Part shown: positions 43,670 to 51,381 of the stretch, one piece after another | How positions within the stretch are numbered: position 1 is the stretch's first letter | Layout: the number at the start of each line of letters is the position of its first letter | DNA from: Brooklawnia sp032229645 | GTDB taxonomy: Bacteria; Actinomycetota; Actinomycetes; Propionibacteriales; Propionibacteriaceae | Assembly (NCBI GenBank): GCA_963722295.1 | Contig: CAVRLB010000002.1 | Span: 467,545-531,544, forward strand | Reading direction: 5' to 3' | DNA length: 64,000 nt | Notes under the pieces: model-generated | Database searches by the model: none | The model's input: only the letters and a program-made list of their open reading frames with translations | What the model was told of the DNA's origin: nothing | Translations under genes and position numbers: made by a program

Positions 43670-45004
43670 TCATAGTCCGGCCTCCTTCTGGGCCTGTTTG
43701 TGTCGCCAGGCGCAGCGCTGGATGCCTGCCCGGAGGGTCAGCGAGTAGCCACAGGTCGGGCACAGATCGTCCGCGTCTTGGTCTTCGGGGTCACTGGTAC
43801 CCACTGGTTCCCGACTGGTTCCCGGAACTGGTGAACTGACTGGTTCCCGGTTCCCTCCCCTAGGAGGGGAACCGGTCAGGCAGTCACTTGAGGCCACATC
43901 GGGGGCCTGACTGGTTCCCGCGTCCGGGTCGCCCGTAAACGGCCTCTTCAGGGTGTGGAGCACCGATCCTCGAGGGCCTGCCGAAGTAGCGATGAAGCCC
44001 TCGCTGACCAGCACGTCGGTGGCCTCGAGAACGAATGCCCTCTTGCCGGCAACCTGCGCGGCAATTGCGTTCTTGGTCATCGGCTCGTGGGCTGCTTCGA
44101 GGGTCTTGCCGACTCGGCGCATGAGTTCAGTGGGCCGGAAGTCGTTGGCTTCTTCGGTGTCGTCCATCTTCACCAGGTCGACGAAGACTCCGGAGCTGGT
44201 GGGCTGCACACGCAGCTCAGCAACACGCTGGCGTTGACGGTAGGTGCCGTGTCGGTCCTTCGCGCAGACCAGCACGGACGATCCGCCTCGGTCGCGGGAG
44301 AACGGCTTACTGACCCGCAGCATGTACTGGGCGCCCGAGATAGCGGCGCGCTTACGCTGAGAGCCGGTGGGCCACAGTCCAGGGTCGGCAGCATCGGCCT
44401 TGGTGACGTGGTCCAGCACGACCACGGCCGGGCCTCGTCGAGCGATCTGGGCAGGTAGCCGGCGGAACCACTCGGCCACGTCCTCATCGGCATTCGGGTT
44501 GCATCCGTTGAGGGCAAGTGCCTCGCCGGTGGAGTCGATGACGACCAGGGCGGGATCGTGGGCGGCGATCACCTGCATCAGATGGGCCTCGGCCAGCCGG
44601 TCGTAGCGCTCGAATGGATGGATGTAGACGAACCGGTTCAAGATCGCCTCCGGGTCGGCTCTGAGGTCCACCAGGCGTTCGACAGTGCCGAGCTGATCAT
44701 CCTCCAAGTCGACGTAGACGACGGTGGCGGTGGCGATCGCCTGCGTGCAGACAGCCAGCGCAAGCCAGGACTTCCCTCCGTTCGAGTCGCCGGCCACACC
44801 GTTGACCTTGCCGCGGTAGAACAGGTGATGACTATCGCCAATGTCGCCGACCGATGGAGCGAGCCGGGCCACTGACCCGTCCTGCAGACCGCGAAGGGTG
44901 TCGGCAAGGTCAACGGGCGCCCACGACGCTCCAGGCTCGTCCTGGGCATCATAGGGGTCTTCGCACGCGTCCTCGAGGCCGGGAATCCATGGCCCGCCGT
45001 TCAT
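43670..45004 (-). CDS. RecA/RepA-like P-loop ATPase with C-terminal zinc ribbon (replication protein)
   Basis: 444 aa. Walker A is GDSNGGKSWLALAVC, Walker B is PALVVIDSTGEAL, and a sensor-type VVVLDHVTKAD follows, the AAA_25/RepA-DnaB-like helicase-loader fold seen in phages and satellites. A winged-helix-like section (about 290-345: AHEPMTKNAIAAQVAGKRAF) comes next. After a Pro/Ser/Thr linker the C-terminus holds CPTCGYSLTLRAGIQRC, a zinc ribbon. The DNA of the linker contains repeated ACTGGTTCCC units (see separate entry), which may be an origin. It is the probable replication initiator of the island. Confidence 0.75.
   Translation of the reverse strand: MNGGPWIPGLEDACEDPYDAQDEPGASWAPVDLADTLRGLQDGSVARLAPSVGDIGDSHHLFYRGKVNGVAGDSNGGKSWLALAVCTQAIATATVVYVDLEDDQLGTVERLVDLRADPEAILNRFVYIHPFERYDRLAEAHLMQVIAAHDPALVVIDSTGEALALNGCNPNADEDVAEWFRRLPAQIARRGPAVVVLDHVTKADAADPGLWPTGSQRKRAAISGAQYMLRVSKPFSRDRGGSSVLVCAKDRHGTYRQRQRVAELRVQPTSSGVFVDLVKMDDTEEANDFRPTELMRRVGKTLEAAHEPMTKNAIAAQVAGKRAFVLEATDVLVSEGFIATSAGPRGSVLHTLKRPFTGDPDAGTSQAPDVASSDCLTGSPPRGGNREPVSSPVPGTSREPVGTSDPEDQDADDLCPTCGYSLTLRAGIQRCAWRHKQAQKEAGL
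43803..43920. repeat. Iteron-like repeats inside the ATPase gene
   Basis: ACTGGTTCCC occurs at 43803, 43814, 43839 and 43911, mostly as GACTGGTTCCCG, with a near-palindrome around 43850-43873 between the third and fourth copies. Spacing is irregular. Iterons within or next to the initiator gene are typical of small phage and satellite origins. The alternative is a coding repeat for the Arg-Glu-Pro-Val linker. Confidence 0.5.
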
Positions 45005-45324
45005 GCGATCACCCCCAGCAGTCGGAGGTCATCGCGATGGGCTTCAAGGATGTCGTCACCGCGCAGCAGAGCGGCGTGCAGACGGCAGGCCGCAGCCGAG
45101 CGTGCGCACCGCCGATCGACTCGCTGGGCAGCTGACGGATCAGAGCCGAGGTAGTCACCCGGCTTCGGCCGGCAGTCCTCGAAGATCCGGGCTCGCGCTT
45201 CCCACTGGGCCGGCAGAGCGGAGCCGATCGCATCGGCAACCAGGTCATCAACGTGGGCACCTAGGTTGAGACCGGCCAGGGCGTGACGGACCTGGGCCTG
45301 TGCGCTGAACAGCGTCGTCGTCAT
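45001..45324 (-). CDS. Hypothetical island protein
   Basis: 107 aa; ATG overlaps the stop of the upstream gene and its own stop overlaps the ATPase start. Mostly helical, with AQVRHALAGLNLGAHVDDLV and RRCARSAAACRLHAALLRGD. No family recognised. Tight coupling suggests a helper of the replication ATPase. Confidence 0.55.
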   Translation of the reverse strand: MTTTLFSAQAQVRHALAGLNLGAHVDDLVADAIGSALPAQWEARARIFEDCRPKPGDYLGSDPSAAQRVDRRCARSAAACRLHAALLRGDDILEAHRDDLRLLGVIA

Positions 45325-45689
45325 CGCGTCGCCTCCCGGCCGGGGAGGGCAGCCACCGCGAACTCAGTGCCGATCCACAGACGATTCAGACCCGCATGCC
45401 GCTGACGACGTGCCGACTGCACCGTGTCGATCGGTGTGATGTAGCCGGCCTTACGCAAGCTCACAAACAACGCGCCCCAGCGGTTCGCCGACCTCGGCTC
45501 AGGCACACCAGCCGCACGGACAGCATCAGCATCAAACGCCAGACCCGACGCCGCAAGCATCAAGACGGCAGCTTCAGCATCCGCCTGCCACTTGTCGGGA
45601 TCATCGGCGGGCGATAGAGTGACTGTGACGCGGCGAACGTCTTCTTGGCCTCCCAGGGCAACCTGGGAGGCCTTGTTGCTGTCTTCCAT
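45321..45689 (-). CDS. Hypothetical island protein, possible winged-helix
   Basis: 122 aa. The centre reads VLMLAASGLAFDADAVRAAG, RSANRWGALFVSLRKAGYIT and RRQRHAGLNRLWIG. This pattern resembles small phage replication-linked proteins with a winged-helix fold (WGALF...AGYI, then a basic wing). Likely DNA-binding; not recognised further. Confidence 0.55.
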   Translation of the reverse strand: MEDSNKASQVALGGQEDVRRVTVTLSPADDPDKWQADAEAAVLMLAASGLAFDADAVRAAGVPEPRSANRWGALFVSLRKAGYITPIDTVQSARRQRHAGLNRLWIGTEFAVAALPGREATR

Positions 45690-45693
45690 GCGT

Positions 45694-45981
45694 TTACGCC
45701 GCCCGCCTCACGAGATGGGCCTCGAGGTGCTGGAGACGCGCCTCAACGCGGGCCAGGGTGACGCCGAGCGTGTCGGCATCAAGAGAGACTCCGGGCGCGT
45801 CCACGGTGGGGATCGGCCTCAGAATGCGGTCCAGATCGGCCTGGTCGATCAGGATGTGCGAGTTGCTGTAGGGCCCCGATCGACGGGCAGGGAGATGGCC
45901 GGAGCGAATCCAGCGGCGGATGGTGTCGGGCGACCGGCCGGCGTAGGTTGCGGCCTGCGAAACAGAAAAACGCTCAGACAT
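45694..45981 (-). CDS. xis: Excisionase-type helix-turn-helix protein
   Basis: 95 aa from ATG 45981. FSVSQAATYAGRSPDTIRRW followed by IRSGHLPARRSGPYSNSHIL is a MerR-like winged helix of the excisionase/HTH_17 class, with a C-terminal coiled segment (VTLARVEARLQHLEAHL). It lies between replication genes and the integrase, where it may direct excision and switch the operon. The longer frame upstream shows no similarity. Confidence 0.8.
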   Translation of the reverse strand: MSERFSVSQAATYAGRSPDTIRRWIRSGHLPARRSGPYSNSHILIDQADLDRILRPIPTVDAPGVSLDADTLGVTLARVEARLQHLEAHLVRRAA

Positions 45982-46103
45982 GAGAAATGCCCTCCTGGCA
46001 TGACTCTCGAGAGCTCTGCTGGGAGCTCTTGGGAGCCAGCGCCAAGACGGCACAGGCACGGGGTGCATGCCCCGCTGTTCAACAGGTTAGCACGTATGTA
46101 GGC

Positions 46104-46970
46104 TCAAGCAAACCGGGTCAGGTCTAGCAACTCCACCCGGTCGATTCCCGCAGCGGCAAGCTTGTCGAATGCGGCGGAATAGCGATCCTCACCACGACAC
46201 CACGCCAGGCCGCACCCACACCGAAGTTCTATCCGCCCCGGAAGGTAAGACAGGTCGTAGCTACCGTCTTGGTCGGGGACAAGGCCAAGCATCTCGGGCA
46301 GCTTGTACCGGATTCGCGCTTGACCCATCAGAGCAGGGTGCCGATTGCGTCCAGGAAGGTCCAGCGCCCAACCGCCGCGAGCTGGTCCCACTTCGATCGC
46401 CCACCCACCCGTCGTGCGGATGGCAAACGCCTTTCTGCCACCAATGATTGTGCCGCCGATGTTGTCATGCCGATCGGCCAGGGTCAGGTTGGGGTTCGGC
46501 TTGTTCAACCATTGCGCGACTTGTGCCGCGCTCGGCGTCACGTCTTCAAACCACCGGGCCGAGTAGTCGGCCGGCCACATCAGCCCACGGGCTACGACCA
46601 TCACGCAGGACGGGCCACGCTTGAGATGATAGGCCGCCTGAGAACACCAGACGGAAACGGTAGTGAGTGGGGCTTGCTCGGGCCACACGTAGTGGAGACT
46701 CCCCCCTGCGTCGAGCAACCGGTAACGGGCGGCCTGCTCGACCAATGCAGGCGTCCACGGCGCGCCAGGCAGCGGACCAGCCGCCGGGGCGTACTGGTAG
46801 GTCTTCTCATCGACCGGTCCTAGGTAGCTGTCCCACGTCGCTTGACGGCACGTCCCACAGATCCGGTTCCACCACCCTGCGATGTCGCCTGGACCGTAGG
46901 CGCCTGGGCTGTAGGCCGTAGGTGCGCCGCATGCCGCGCAACACTCGGGCGTCTTCGTGCGATCACTCAT
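46104..46970 (-). CDS. Hypothetical protein between excisionase and integrase
   Basis: 288 aa. Two Cys pairs at the N-terminus (CCAACG and CGTC) suggest a zinc finger; a second Cys-rich patch RCGCGLAWCRGEDRY lies near the C-terminus. The middle contains SVWCSQAAYHLKRGPSCVMV and GGTIIGGRKAFAIRTTGG. No family recognised. Its start overlaps the integrase stop region (46963-46970). This slot often carries cargo in satellites, including anti-phage genes, but nothing in the sequence proves that. Confidence 0.55.
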   Translation of the reverse strand: MSDRTKTPECCAACGAPTAYSPGAYGPGDIAGWWNRICGTCRQATWDSYLGPVDEKTYQYAPAAGPLPGAPWTPALVEQAARYRLLDAGGSLHYVWPEQAPLTTVSVWCSQAAYHLKRGPSCVMVVARGLMWPADYSARWFEDVTPSAAQVAQWLNKPNPNLTLADRHDNIGGTIIGGRKAFAIRTTGGWAIEVGPARGGWALDLPGRNRHPALMGQARIRYKLPEMLGLVPDQDGSYDLSYLPGRIELRCGCGLAWCRGEDRYSAAFDKLAAAGIDRVELLDLTRFA

Positions 46971-48207
46971 CTGCCGGTCGCCCCAGTTCGATGATTGTGC
47001 CTAGTTGGCCGACGACGCCGGCCATGTGGCCGGCAGCTACGGATTGGTAGCGCATAGCCATCGCGCTGCTGGTGTGCCCGGCCATCTGCTGCAGCTCGCG
47101 GATTGTCGCGCCTGCAGTCGCGGCGTAAGTGAGGCCGGTGTGGCGCAGATCGTGGAACCGGACGCCCTCAATCCCAGCGGCCTCGCAGGCGCGATGGAAC
47201 GCGGCATCCCAGCGATGGTAGGTCACCTGCTCACCGCTCCGCTCGTCCCAGAACAGCAGCCCGTTGGGGCCAATCTGGGTGTGGTCGCGAAGGTGCGCAC
47301 GCAGGGCCCCTTGCAGCGGCGCAGGGACGGCCACTACCCGGCGGCCAGCGGCCGTCTTCGGTTCGCCCACCACGAGATCGGCCAGGCCTGACGAGACTGC
47401 CCGACTGATGCTTATGGTGCCCGCCTGTAGGTCGATGTCCCGGCGGCGCAGCTCTCGGACCTCACCGACGCGGAGCGCCGTCCAGGCGCCCAGCAGCACA
47501 CCGAGAGCCCAGCGGTCTGGCATGGCCTCGGCGATCTGCCATACCTGGGCCGGGGTGAGCGGGTCGATGCTACGGTGCGCGGACGCCTTACCTGCACCCT
47601 TGACGTGGCACGGTGAGCGGTCGAGCAGTTCCTCGCTGACAGCATCGTTCAAGATGGTGCGCAGCATGGCGTATGCCTGATCGCAGGACGGCCGCCGGGT
47701 CTTCAGTGGGAGGGCTCGCCACCACGTCACCACGTCGGCGCGGCTGAGTTCCGCCAACGGTACCTCGCCAAGTCCGACGGCGGTCAGTGGTTGCCCGGGC
47801 TTGCCCTTCGCCTTCGAGGGAACTGCCTCGGCCAGGACGTAGTAGCGAAGCAGTTGGCGGTACCGGGCGCGGCTCGTCGGTCGAAGGTCGGCATGCTCTA
47901 GCCATCCGGCCGCGTATTCTCCGACGGTGAGTTGACGCCCAGCCGCTTCCTCGGCGCGGCGCTGGGCAAGTAGACGATCTGCCGGCGGTGTCCATTGGCC
48001 GCTGTCAATCAGACGGCGCTCCATCGCTAGCCACACCCGGGCGTCCGCCTCGGTCTCGAAGGTGGTGGGTGCGAAGTACTCGATCGAGGGAACCACGCCG
48101 GGGATGCCACCATGGCGATAGGAGGCGCTGACGTTACCGGACCGTTGATGACGGACAGTTCCCCATCTGGCCCTGCGGGTTGAGGGTCGTCCTCGTTTGC
48201 CTGCCAT
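46963..48207 (-). CDS. int: Tyrosine site-specific integrase
   Basis: 414 aa. An N-terminal arm-binding region with AYRHGG-type beta strands (SASYRHGGIPGV), a SAM-like core-binding domain (QLTVGEYAAGWLEHADLRPT) and a catalytic domain. Catalytic residues: Arg in TALRVGEVREL, His-Leu-Arg-His in FHDLRHTGLTYAATAGA, a second His in GHTSSAMAMRYQ and the nucleophile Tyr in the same motif. It lies next to attR and presumably recombines the tRNA-Ser att sites. Confidence 0.95.
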   Translation of the reverse strand: MAGKRGRPSTRRARWGTVRHQRSGNVSASYRHGGIPGVVPSIEYFAPTTFETEADARVWLAMERRLIDSGQWTPPADRLLAQRRAEEAAGRQLTVGEYAAGWLEHADLRPTSRARYRQLLRYYVLAEAVPSKAKGKPGQPLTAVGLGEVPLAELSRADVVTWWRALPLKTRRPSCDQAYAMLRTILNDAVSEELLDRSPCHVKGAGKASAHRSIDPLTPAQVWQIAEAMPDRWALGVLLGAWTALRVGEVRELRRRDIDLQAGTISISRAVSSGLADLVVGEPKTAAGRRVVAVPAPLQGALRAHLRDHTQIGPNGLLFWDERSGEQVTYHRWDAAFHRACEAAGIEGVRFHDLRHTGLTYAATAGATIRELQQMAGHTSSAMAMRYQSVAAGHMAGVVGQLGTIIELGRPADE

Positions 48208-48221
48208 TGGAGCCTCCGGCC

Positions 48222-48242
48222 GCTACGTTAGCGCTACGCTAT
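48222..48242. promoter_or_regulatory. Right arm-type integrase sites (putative)
   Basis: GCTACGTTAG (48222-48231) and GCTACGCTAT (48233-48242) lie just upstream of the integrase gene. They match the decamers near the left end at 40261 and 40272. This fits integrase arm binding and possible autoregulation of int. Confidence 0.6.
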
Positions 48243-48356
48243 GGCTCCATGATACGCCTAGGCAGGGCTGTGGACAACTGGGAAGTGGGGGTGTGTTCTA
48301 CCTAGTCACTCCGCATAAATCGTTGCTCTGACTAGGCCCCGTAAATCTGGCTCGAT

Positions 48357-48384
48357 ACGAGTTCGAATCTCGTATCCTCCGCCA
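48357..48384 (+). repeat. attR: duplicated tRNA-Ser 3' end
   Basis: Exact 28-bp copy of 40174-40201, but without the 5' two-thirds of the tRNA. It is followed at once by an intrinsic terminator, which is probably the original terminator of the tRNA gene before insertion. Confidence 0.92.
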
Positions 48385-48388
48385 CCTC

Positions 48389-48424
48389 GATTCCCGCTCT
48401 GACTAGGGCGGGAATCCTCTTTTC
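48389..48424 (+). terminator. Intrinsic terminator downstream of attR
   Basis: GATTCCCGC (48389-48397) pairs with GCGGGAATC (48408-48416) over a ten-base loop and is followed by CTCTTTT. It reads on the plus strand and lies just after the att copy, as expected for the former tRNA-Ser terminator. Confidence 0.75.
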
Positions 48425-48577
48425 TAGGACTGGTGGCGCCCTGCAGCACGATTCGTGCCCCGAGCGTGCCCCGAGTTTTCGTGGCATGTTCTCCCCCGAG
48501 CTTGAAGCGCGCCCTTGGCAGGGCTGCCCTGGATCCGGGTGACGTGGGGCCACCCCGCTCCGTCGACGCAGGCAAGA

Positions 48578-48605
48578 GCGCCGCGCACCATGAGGTGCGC
48601 GGCGC
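48578..48605 (-). terminator. Strong hairpin at the end of the leftward element operon
   Basis: GCGCCGCGCACC (48578-48589) and GGTGCGCGGCGC (48594-48605) form a perfect 12-bp stem with a four-base loop. It lies 24 bases past the stop of the helix-turn-helix gene on the minus strand. The following CTCTTG is only weakly U-rich. Confidence 0.6.
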
Positions 48606-48629
48606 CGGAGAGGACGATCAGTGGGCTTC

Positions 48630-48887
48630 CTACCAGGTGCGTTGATTGCGCGCACGGGCCCGTCGGTCAGTGAGGTCATCGCCCGTGGGGATGGGCCGGA
48701 ACAGCCTGTCGAGATCCTCGACGCGGACTCGGATGAGCCTCACGCCGAACCTTGACGCGCGGAGCTTCCCTGAGGCGATGCGTCGGCGCAGCGTGTCGAC
48801 ACTCACGCCGTACACGGCGGCCGCTTGCTGCAATGACAGCCATTCGGGCACGGGTTGACCCCAGGCGGGCGAGATGGGGAGCGACAT
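48630..48887 (-). CDS. Helix-turn-helix (excisionase/MerR-like) DNA-binding protein
   Basis: 85 aa. WLSLQQAAAVYGVSVDTLRR followed by RIASGKLRASRFGVRLIRVR and DLDRLFRPIP is a small winged-helix of the excisionase family. GAGGAAA precedes the ATG by eight bases. It lies at the left end of the second mobile element and closes its leftward operon. It may be that element's excisionase, although no partner integrase is beside it in this window. Confidence 0.8.
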   Translation of the reverse strand: MSLPISPAWGQPVPEWLSLQQAAAVYGVSVDTLRRRIASGKLRASRFGVRLIRVRVEDLDRLFRPIPTGDDLTDRRARARNQRTW

Positions 48888-48953
48888 GGCCAGTTTCCTC
48901 TCGGTGTCGGGATGGAAGGTCGGGTTGGTGCGTGACCGTCGGATGGCGACTCG

Positions 48954-49281
48954 TCAGAGAGACAAGGCGGGCGCTGGGACGGCGCGACTCGGAGGTGATA
49001 CCTGCGGGGGTGGCTCGGGGACGGCAGTCGCGACTTCCCATCTGGTCGGGTCGACCTGGGTTCGAACCTCCGCCTCCAGGGCGTCGAGCGCTCCGTCCGT
49101 GATGGTGGGCGCCGGCTGCGTGGCTTGGAGGAGGAGGTCGGCCGCGCCAATGACTCGCTGGCCTGTGCTGCGGAGGATCTCGGCGAGGTCGCGCTGCTCG
49201 GTCACCGCGTTGAGGGCCCATCCGGCGACGTAGTTGAAGGTGTACTGGCTGGAGTCGAGCCCGTGGGCGCTGGTCACCATG
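48954..49281 (-). pseudogene. 3' fragment of an ArdC-like antirestriction gene
   Basis: The frame reads MVTSAHGLDSSQYTFNYVAG followed by WALNAVTEQRDLAEILRSTGQRV and continues to a stop at 48954. This is the C-terminal end of ArdC/zincin-type proteins, which follows the HEAGH and IEVEAESVAY motifs. The preceding part of the gene is at 52588-53327, separated by the recombinase element. Joining the two gives ESVAYMVTSAHG, the expected family sequence. An in-frame start from inside the element could still express this piece. Confidence 0.8.
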
Positions 49282-49302
49282 TCTATCTGGACAGGTGTGG
49301 TG

Positions 49303-51381
49303 TCAAGGGTTGGGCTCGTCATTGGACTGTCTTTCTGTGTGTGGTTGGTCGGTGTCGAGGGGTTCTCCGAGGTCGGTGAGGAGCTGGCAGACGCGGCGGG
49401 CGGTGGACTCGTGGCGTTCGACTTCGTGGGCCCATCCGTGGTCGCGGGCGCGGCTGGCGAGGTCGAGTTCGGTGGTGTAGCGGTCGCGGAGCCTGGGCGC
49501 GTATTTCGGGGTGGTGATGAACTTCGCGCAGGTGAGGAACAGGTCGCATTCGCAGGGGCCTTCGCTGGGCAGGCGAAGGCAGTGGCCGAGCTCGAGCTCG
49601 GTGCGGAAGAAGTTGTCCTTGAGCCAGTCGACGGTCTCGGGGCCGAGCTCGCGGTTGCGGACCGCGGTCGCTGATGGCCCGGCGATGGTGGCCTCGTCTC
49701 CGAGCACGGTCCGGTAGTCGTCGAGGACGGCGGGATCGCTGACGTGGGCGTAGACGAGCGCCATCTGGACGCTCTTGTGGCCCAGGACGCTCATGATGGT
49801 CTGGAGCCGGGCGCCGCGTTCGGCGAGCTGAGTGCCGACGGTGTGGCGGAACCGGTGAGCACTGATGGTGGGCTTGCCATCGGGGTCGAGCAGGTCTGCT
49901 GTGCGGCAGGCGGTGAGCAGGGCGTCATCGAACAGGTAGGCGTTCGACAGCACCCGGCCCTGGCGGACGAACAGTCGCCTGGCGGGCCGCTCGTTGTGGT
50001 TGCCCGGTAACGGCCGGTCGATCTGATCGCGACGCAGTGCCTGCAGGATGCCTATGGCGTCGGCGGCCTCGCTGGTCAGCGGGACGGTGCGCTCGGAGTA
50101 GTTCTTGCTCGCGGGCAGCCGCAGCCTGGGGGTGCCGTCGGGGTAGGCGTCGAGGCAGTCCAGGGTGAGCATCCGGATCTCGCTTCGGCGGGCGCCGGAC
50201 CATCGGGCGATCAGCAGCGCGCCGCGCTGGAACGGACAGTCGATCGCCCGGATGGCGTCCATGAGCACCGTCAGCTCGCCGTCGGGGATGAACCTGGGGA
50301 CGGCTCGGGTGAGCTTAGGCAGATCACCGTTCATCAACAGCGGACGGGTGGGCATATGGGGCCACTGCCAGGAGTAGCCGTCACGAAAGAACCCGAGCAC
50401 GGCCTGGATGTCTTGGCGCCGGGTCGCTGGTGCCAAGGGTGCCCCGGTGCGGTGATGAGTCTGTGTGGCCAGCCAGACGCAGAAGTCCAGGCAGTCGGCA
50501 CGGGTGACATCGGCGAACGAGGCGAGGGTGGGCTGGGTGGCCATCAGCCAGGTGGTGAACCGGCGCAGCCCGGAGCGGATGTTCTGGATCGTGGCAGGCC
50601 GGTCGAGCTGGGCGCGCGCTTCCAGGTAACGGTCGATCGTCTCGGCCATGACCGACGGCATCACCGGCCAGACCGTGGTCGTTGGCAGCGGCTCCTTGGG
50701 GATCTCGGGGATGTGTCCGGCGTGATAGAGCATCAGTTGCAGCAGGAACGCTTGTGATCCCCAGTTGCGTCGTTTACTGGCCCACCGGGCGTCGTCGCCG
50801 TGAAAGTACGGGCGGTCCGGACGCTCGCCGAAGGCGTCCATCGCAGCCAGCAGCTCGGCGAAGTCGGCCACCTTCAGCTCAGAGATCGGTGGGACGCCGC
50901 CGTGCAGCAGCATCCGCGAAAGCGCCCACTCCGCAGCCCGCGAAGCAGTGCGGGTCTGGAACCCGACTTGGGTGCCGAGCTCGGTCAGTTCAGCGCGGAC
51001 GCCCAGGATCGGCAGGTTCAGGGCGCGGGCGTGGACCCACACGTTCAGCGCGGGGAGGGCGAGTAGCCAGTCCCAGTCGAACGCGACGCGTCCGGTGACG
51101 CCGAGGAAGGTGAGGTAGTGACGGGCGTTGTAGGAGACCGGATCGGTGACCGGGGCCCGCCGCGGGTCTTCGCCGAGCAGGCGGCCAACGCGCCTGGTCA
51201 AGGGCTCGGCAAACCACTCGGCCAAGTTGGGGTATCGGGCCACGAACTCGCGGCGGTGCCGCAGCTTCAAACTCAGATATGACGAGTCGGCACTGACCGC
51301 GCTGATCAGCTTCGCGAACTCCTCGGCCGAGGCATGCTGCGGTGGCTGAGCGTCGGCCAGGGCGAGGGTAGGTGACGTCAT
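49303..51381 (-). CDS. Tyrosine recombinase, TnpB-like (large)
   Basis: 692 aa; ATG 51381 overlaps the tnpA-like stop (TGATG). The catalytic domain lies at about 390-600: Arg in IARWSGARRSEIRML, HRFRHTVGTQLAERG, and GHKSVQMALVYAH with the Tyr nucleophile. The C-terminus has a Cys cluster (HCLRLPSEGPCECDLFLTC) followed by KFITTPKYAPRLRDRY, a hallmark of Tn554 TnpB-type recombinases. The long N-terminal region (1-270) is particular to this group. It would act jointly with the smaller recombinase. Confidence 0.88.
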   Translation of the reverse strand: MTSPTLALADAQPPQHASAEEFAKLISAVSADSSYLSLKLRHRREFVARYPNLAEWFAEPLTRRVGRLLGEDPRRAPVTDPVSYNARHYLTFLGVTGRVAFDWDWLLALPALNVWVHARALNLPILGVRAELTELGTQVGFQTRTASRAAEWALSRMLLHGGVPPISELKVADFAELLAAMDAFGERPDRPYFHGDDARWASKRRNWGSQAFLLQLMLYHAGHIPEIPKEPLPTTTVWPVMPSVMAETIDRYLEARAQLDRPATIQNIRSGLRRFTTWLMATQPTLASFADVTRADCLDFCVWLATQTHHRTGAPLAPATRRQDIQAVLGFFRDGYSWQWPHMPTRPLLMNGDLPKLTRAVPRFIPDGELTVLMDAIRAIDCPFQRGALLIARWSGARRSEIRMLTLDCLDAYPDGTPRLRLPASKNYSERTVPLTSEAADAIGILQALRRDQIDRPLPGNHNERPARRLFVRQGRVLSNAYLFDDALLTACRTADLLDPDGKPTISAHRFRHTVGTQLAERGARLQTIMSVLGHKSVQMALVYAHVSDPAVLDDYRTVLGDEATIAGPSATAVRNRELGPETVDWLKDNFFRTELELGHCLRLPSEGPCECDLFLTCAKFITTPKYAPRLRDRYTTELDLASRARDHGWAHEVERHESTARRVCQLLTDLGEPLDTDQPHTERQSNDEPNP

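Larger units (their letters stand above)
40174..48384. mobile_element. 8.2-kb integrative island at tRNA-Ser (phage-satellite-like)
   Basis: The 28-bp direct repeats at 40174 and 48357 bound the element. It carries an integrase beside the right end, an excisionase, a P-loop ATPase of replication type, a DUF6907 protein, a phage terminase-small-subunit-like protein, a prohead-protease-like protein and a coiled-coil protein, all on the minus strand as one polarised array. There is no large terminase, portal, capsid, tail or lysis gene and no conjugation gene. This is the expected content of a phage-inducible satellite that borrows a helper capsid. An older decayed prophage is the main alternative. 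Confidence 0.75.

Noticed and set aside
48332..48679. A 115-residue minus-strand frame reading through attR
   Set aside because: It translates the tRNA tail and terminator; no ribosome site and no protein-like sequence.
48954..49322. A TnpC-like third protein of a Tn554-type element
   Set aside because: Its sequence VTSAHGLDSSQYTFNYVAG is the C-terminal end of ArdC-type proteins and completes the split gene at 52588-53327; it lies outside the inverted repeats.
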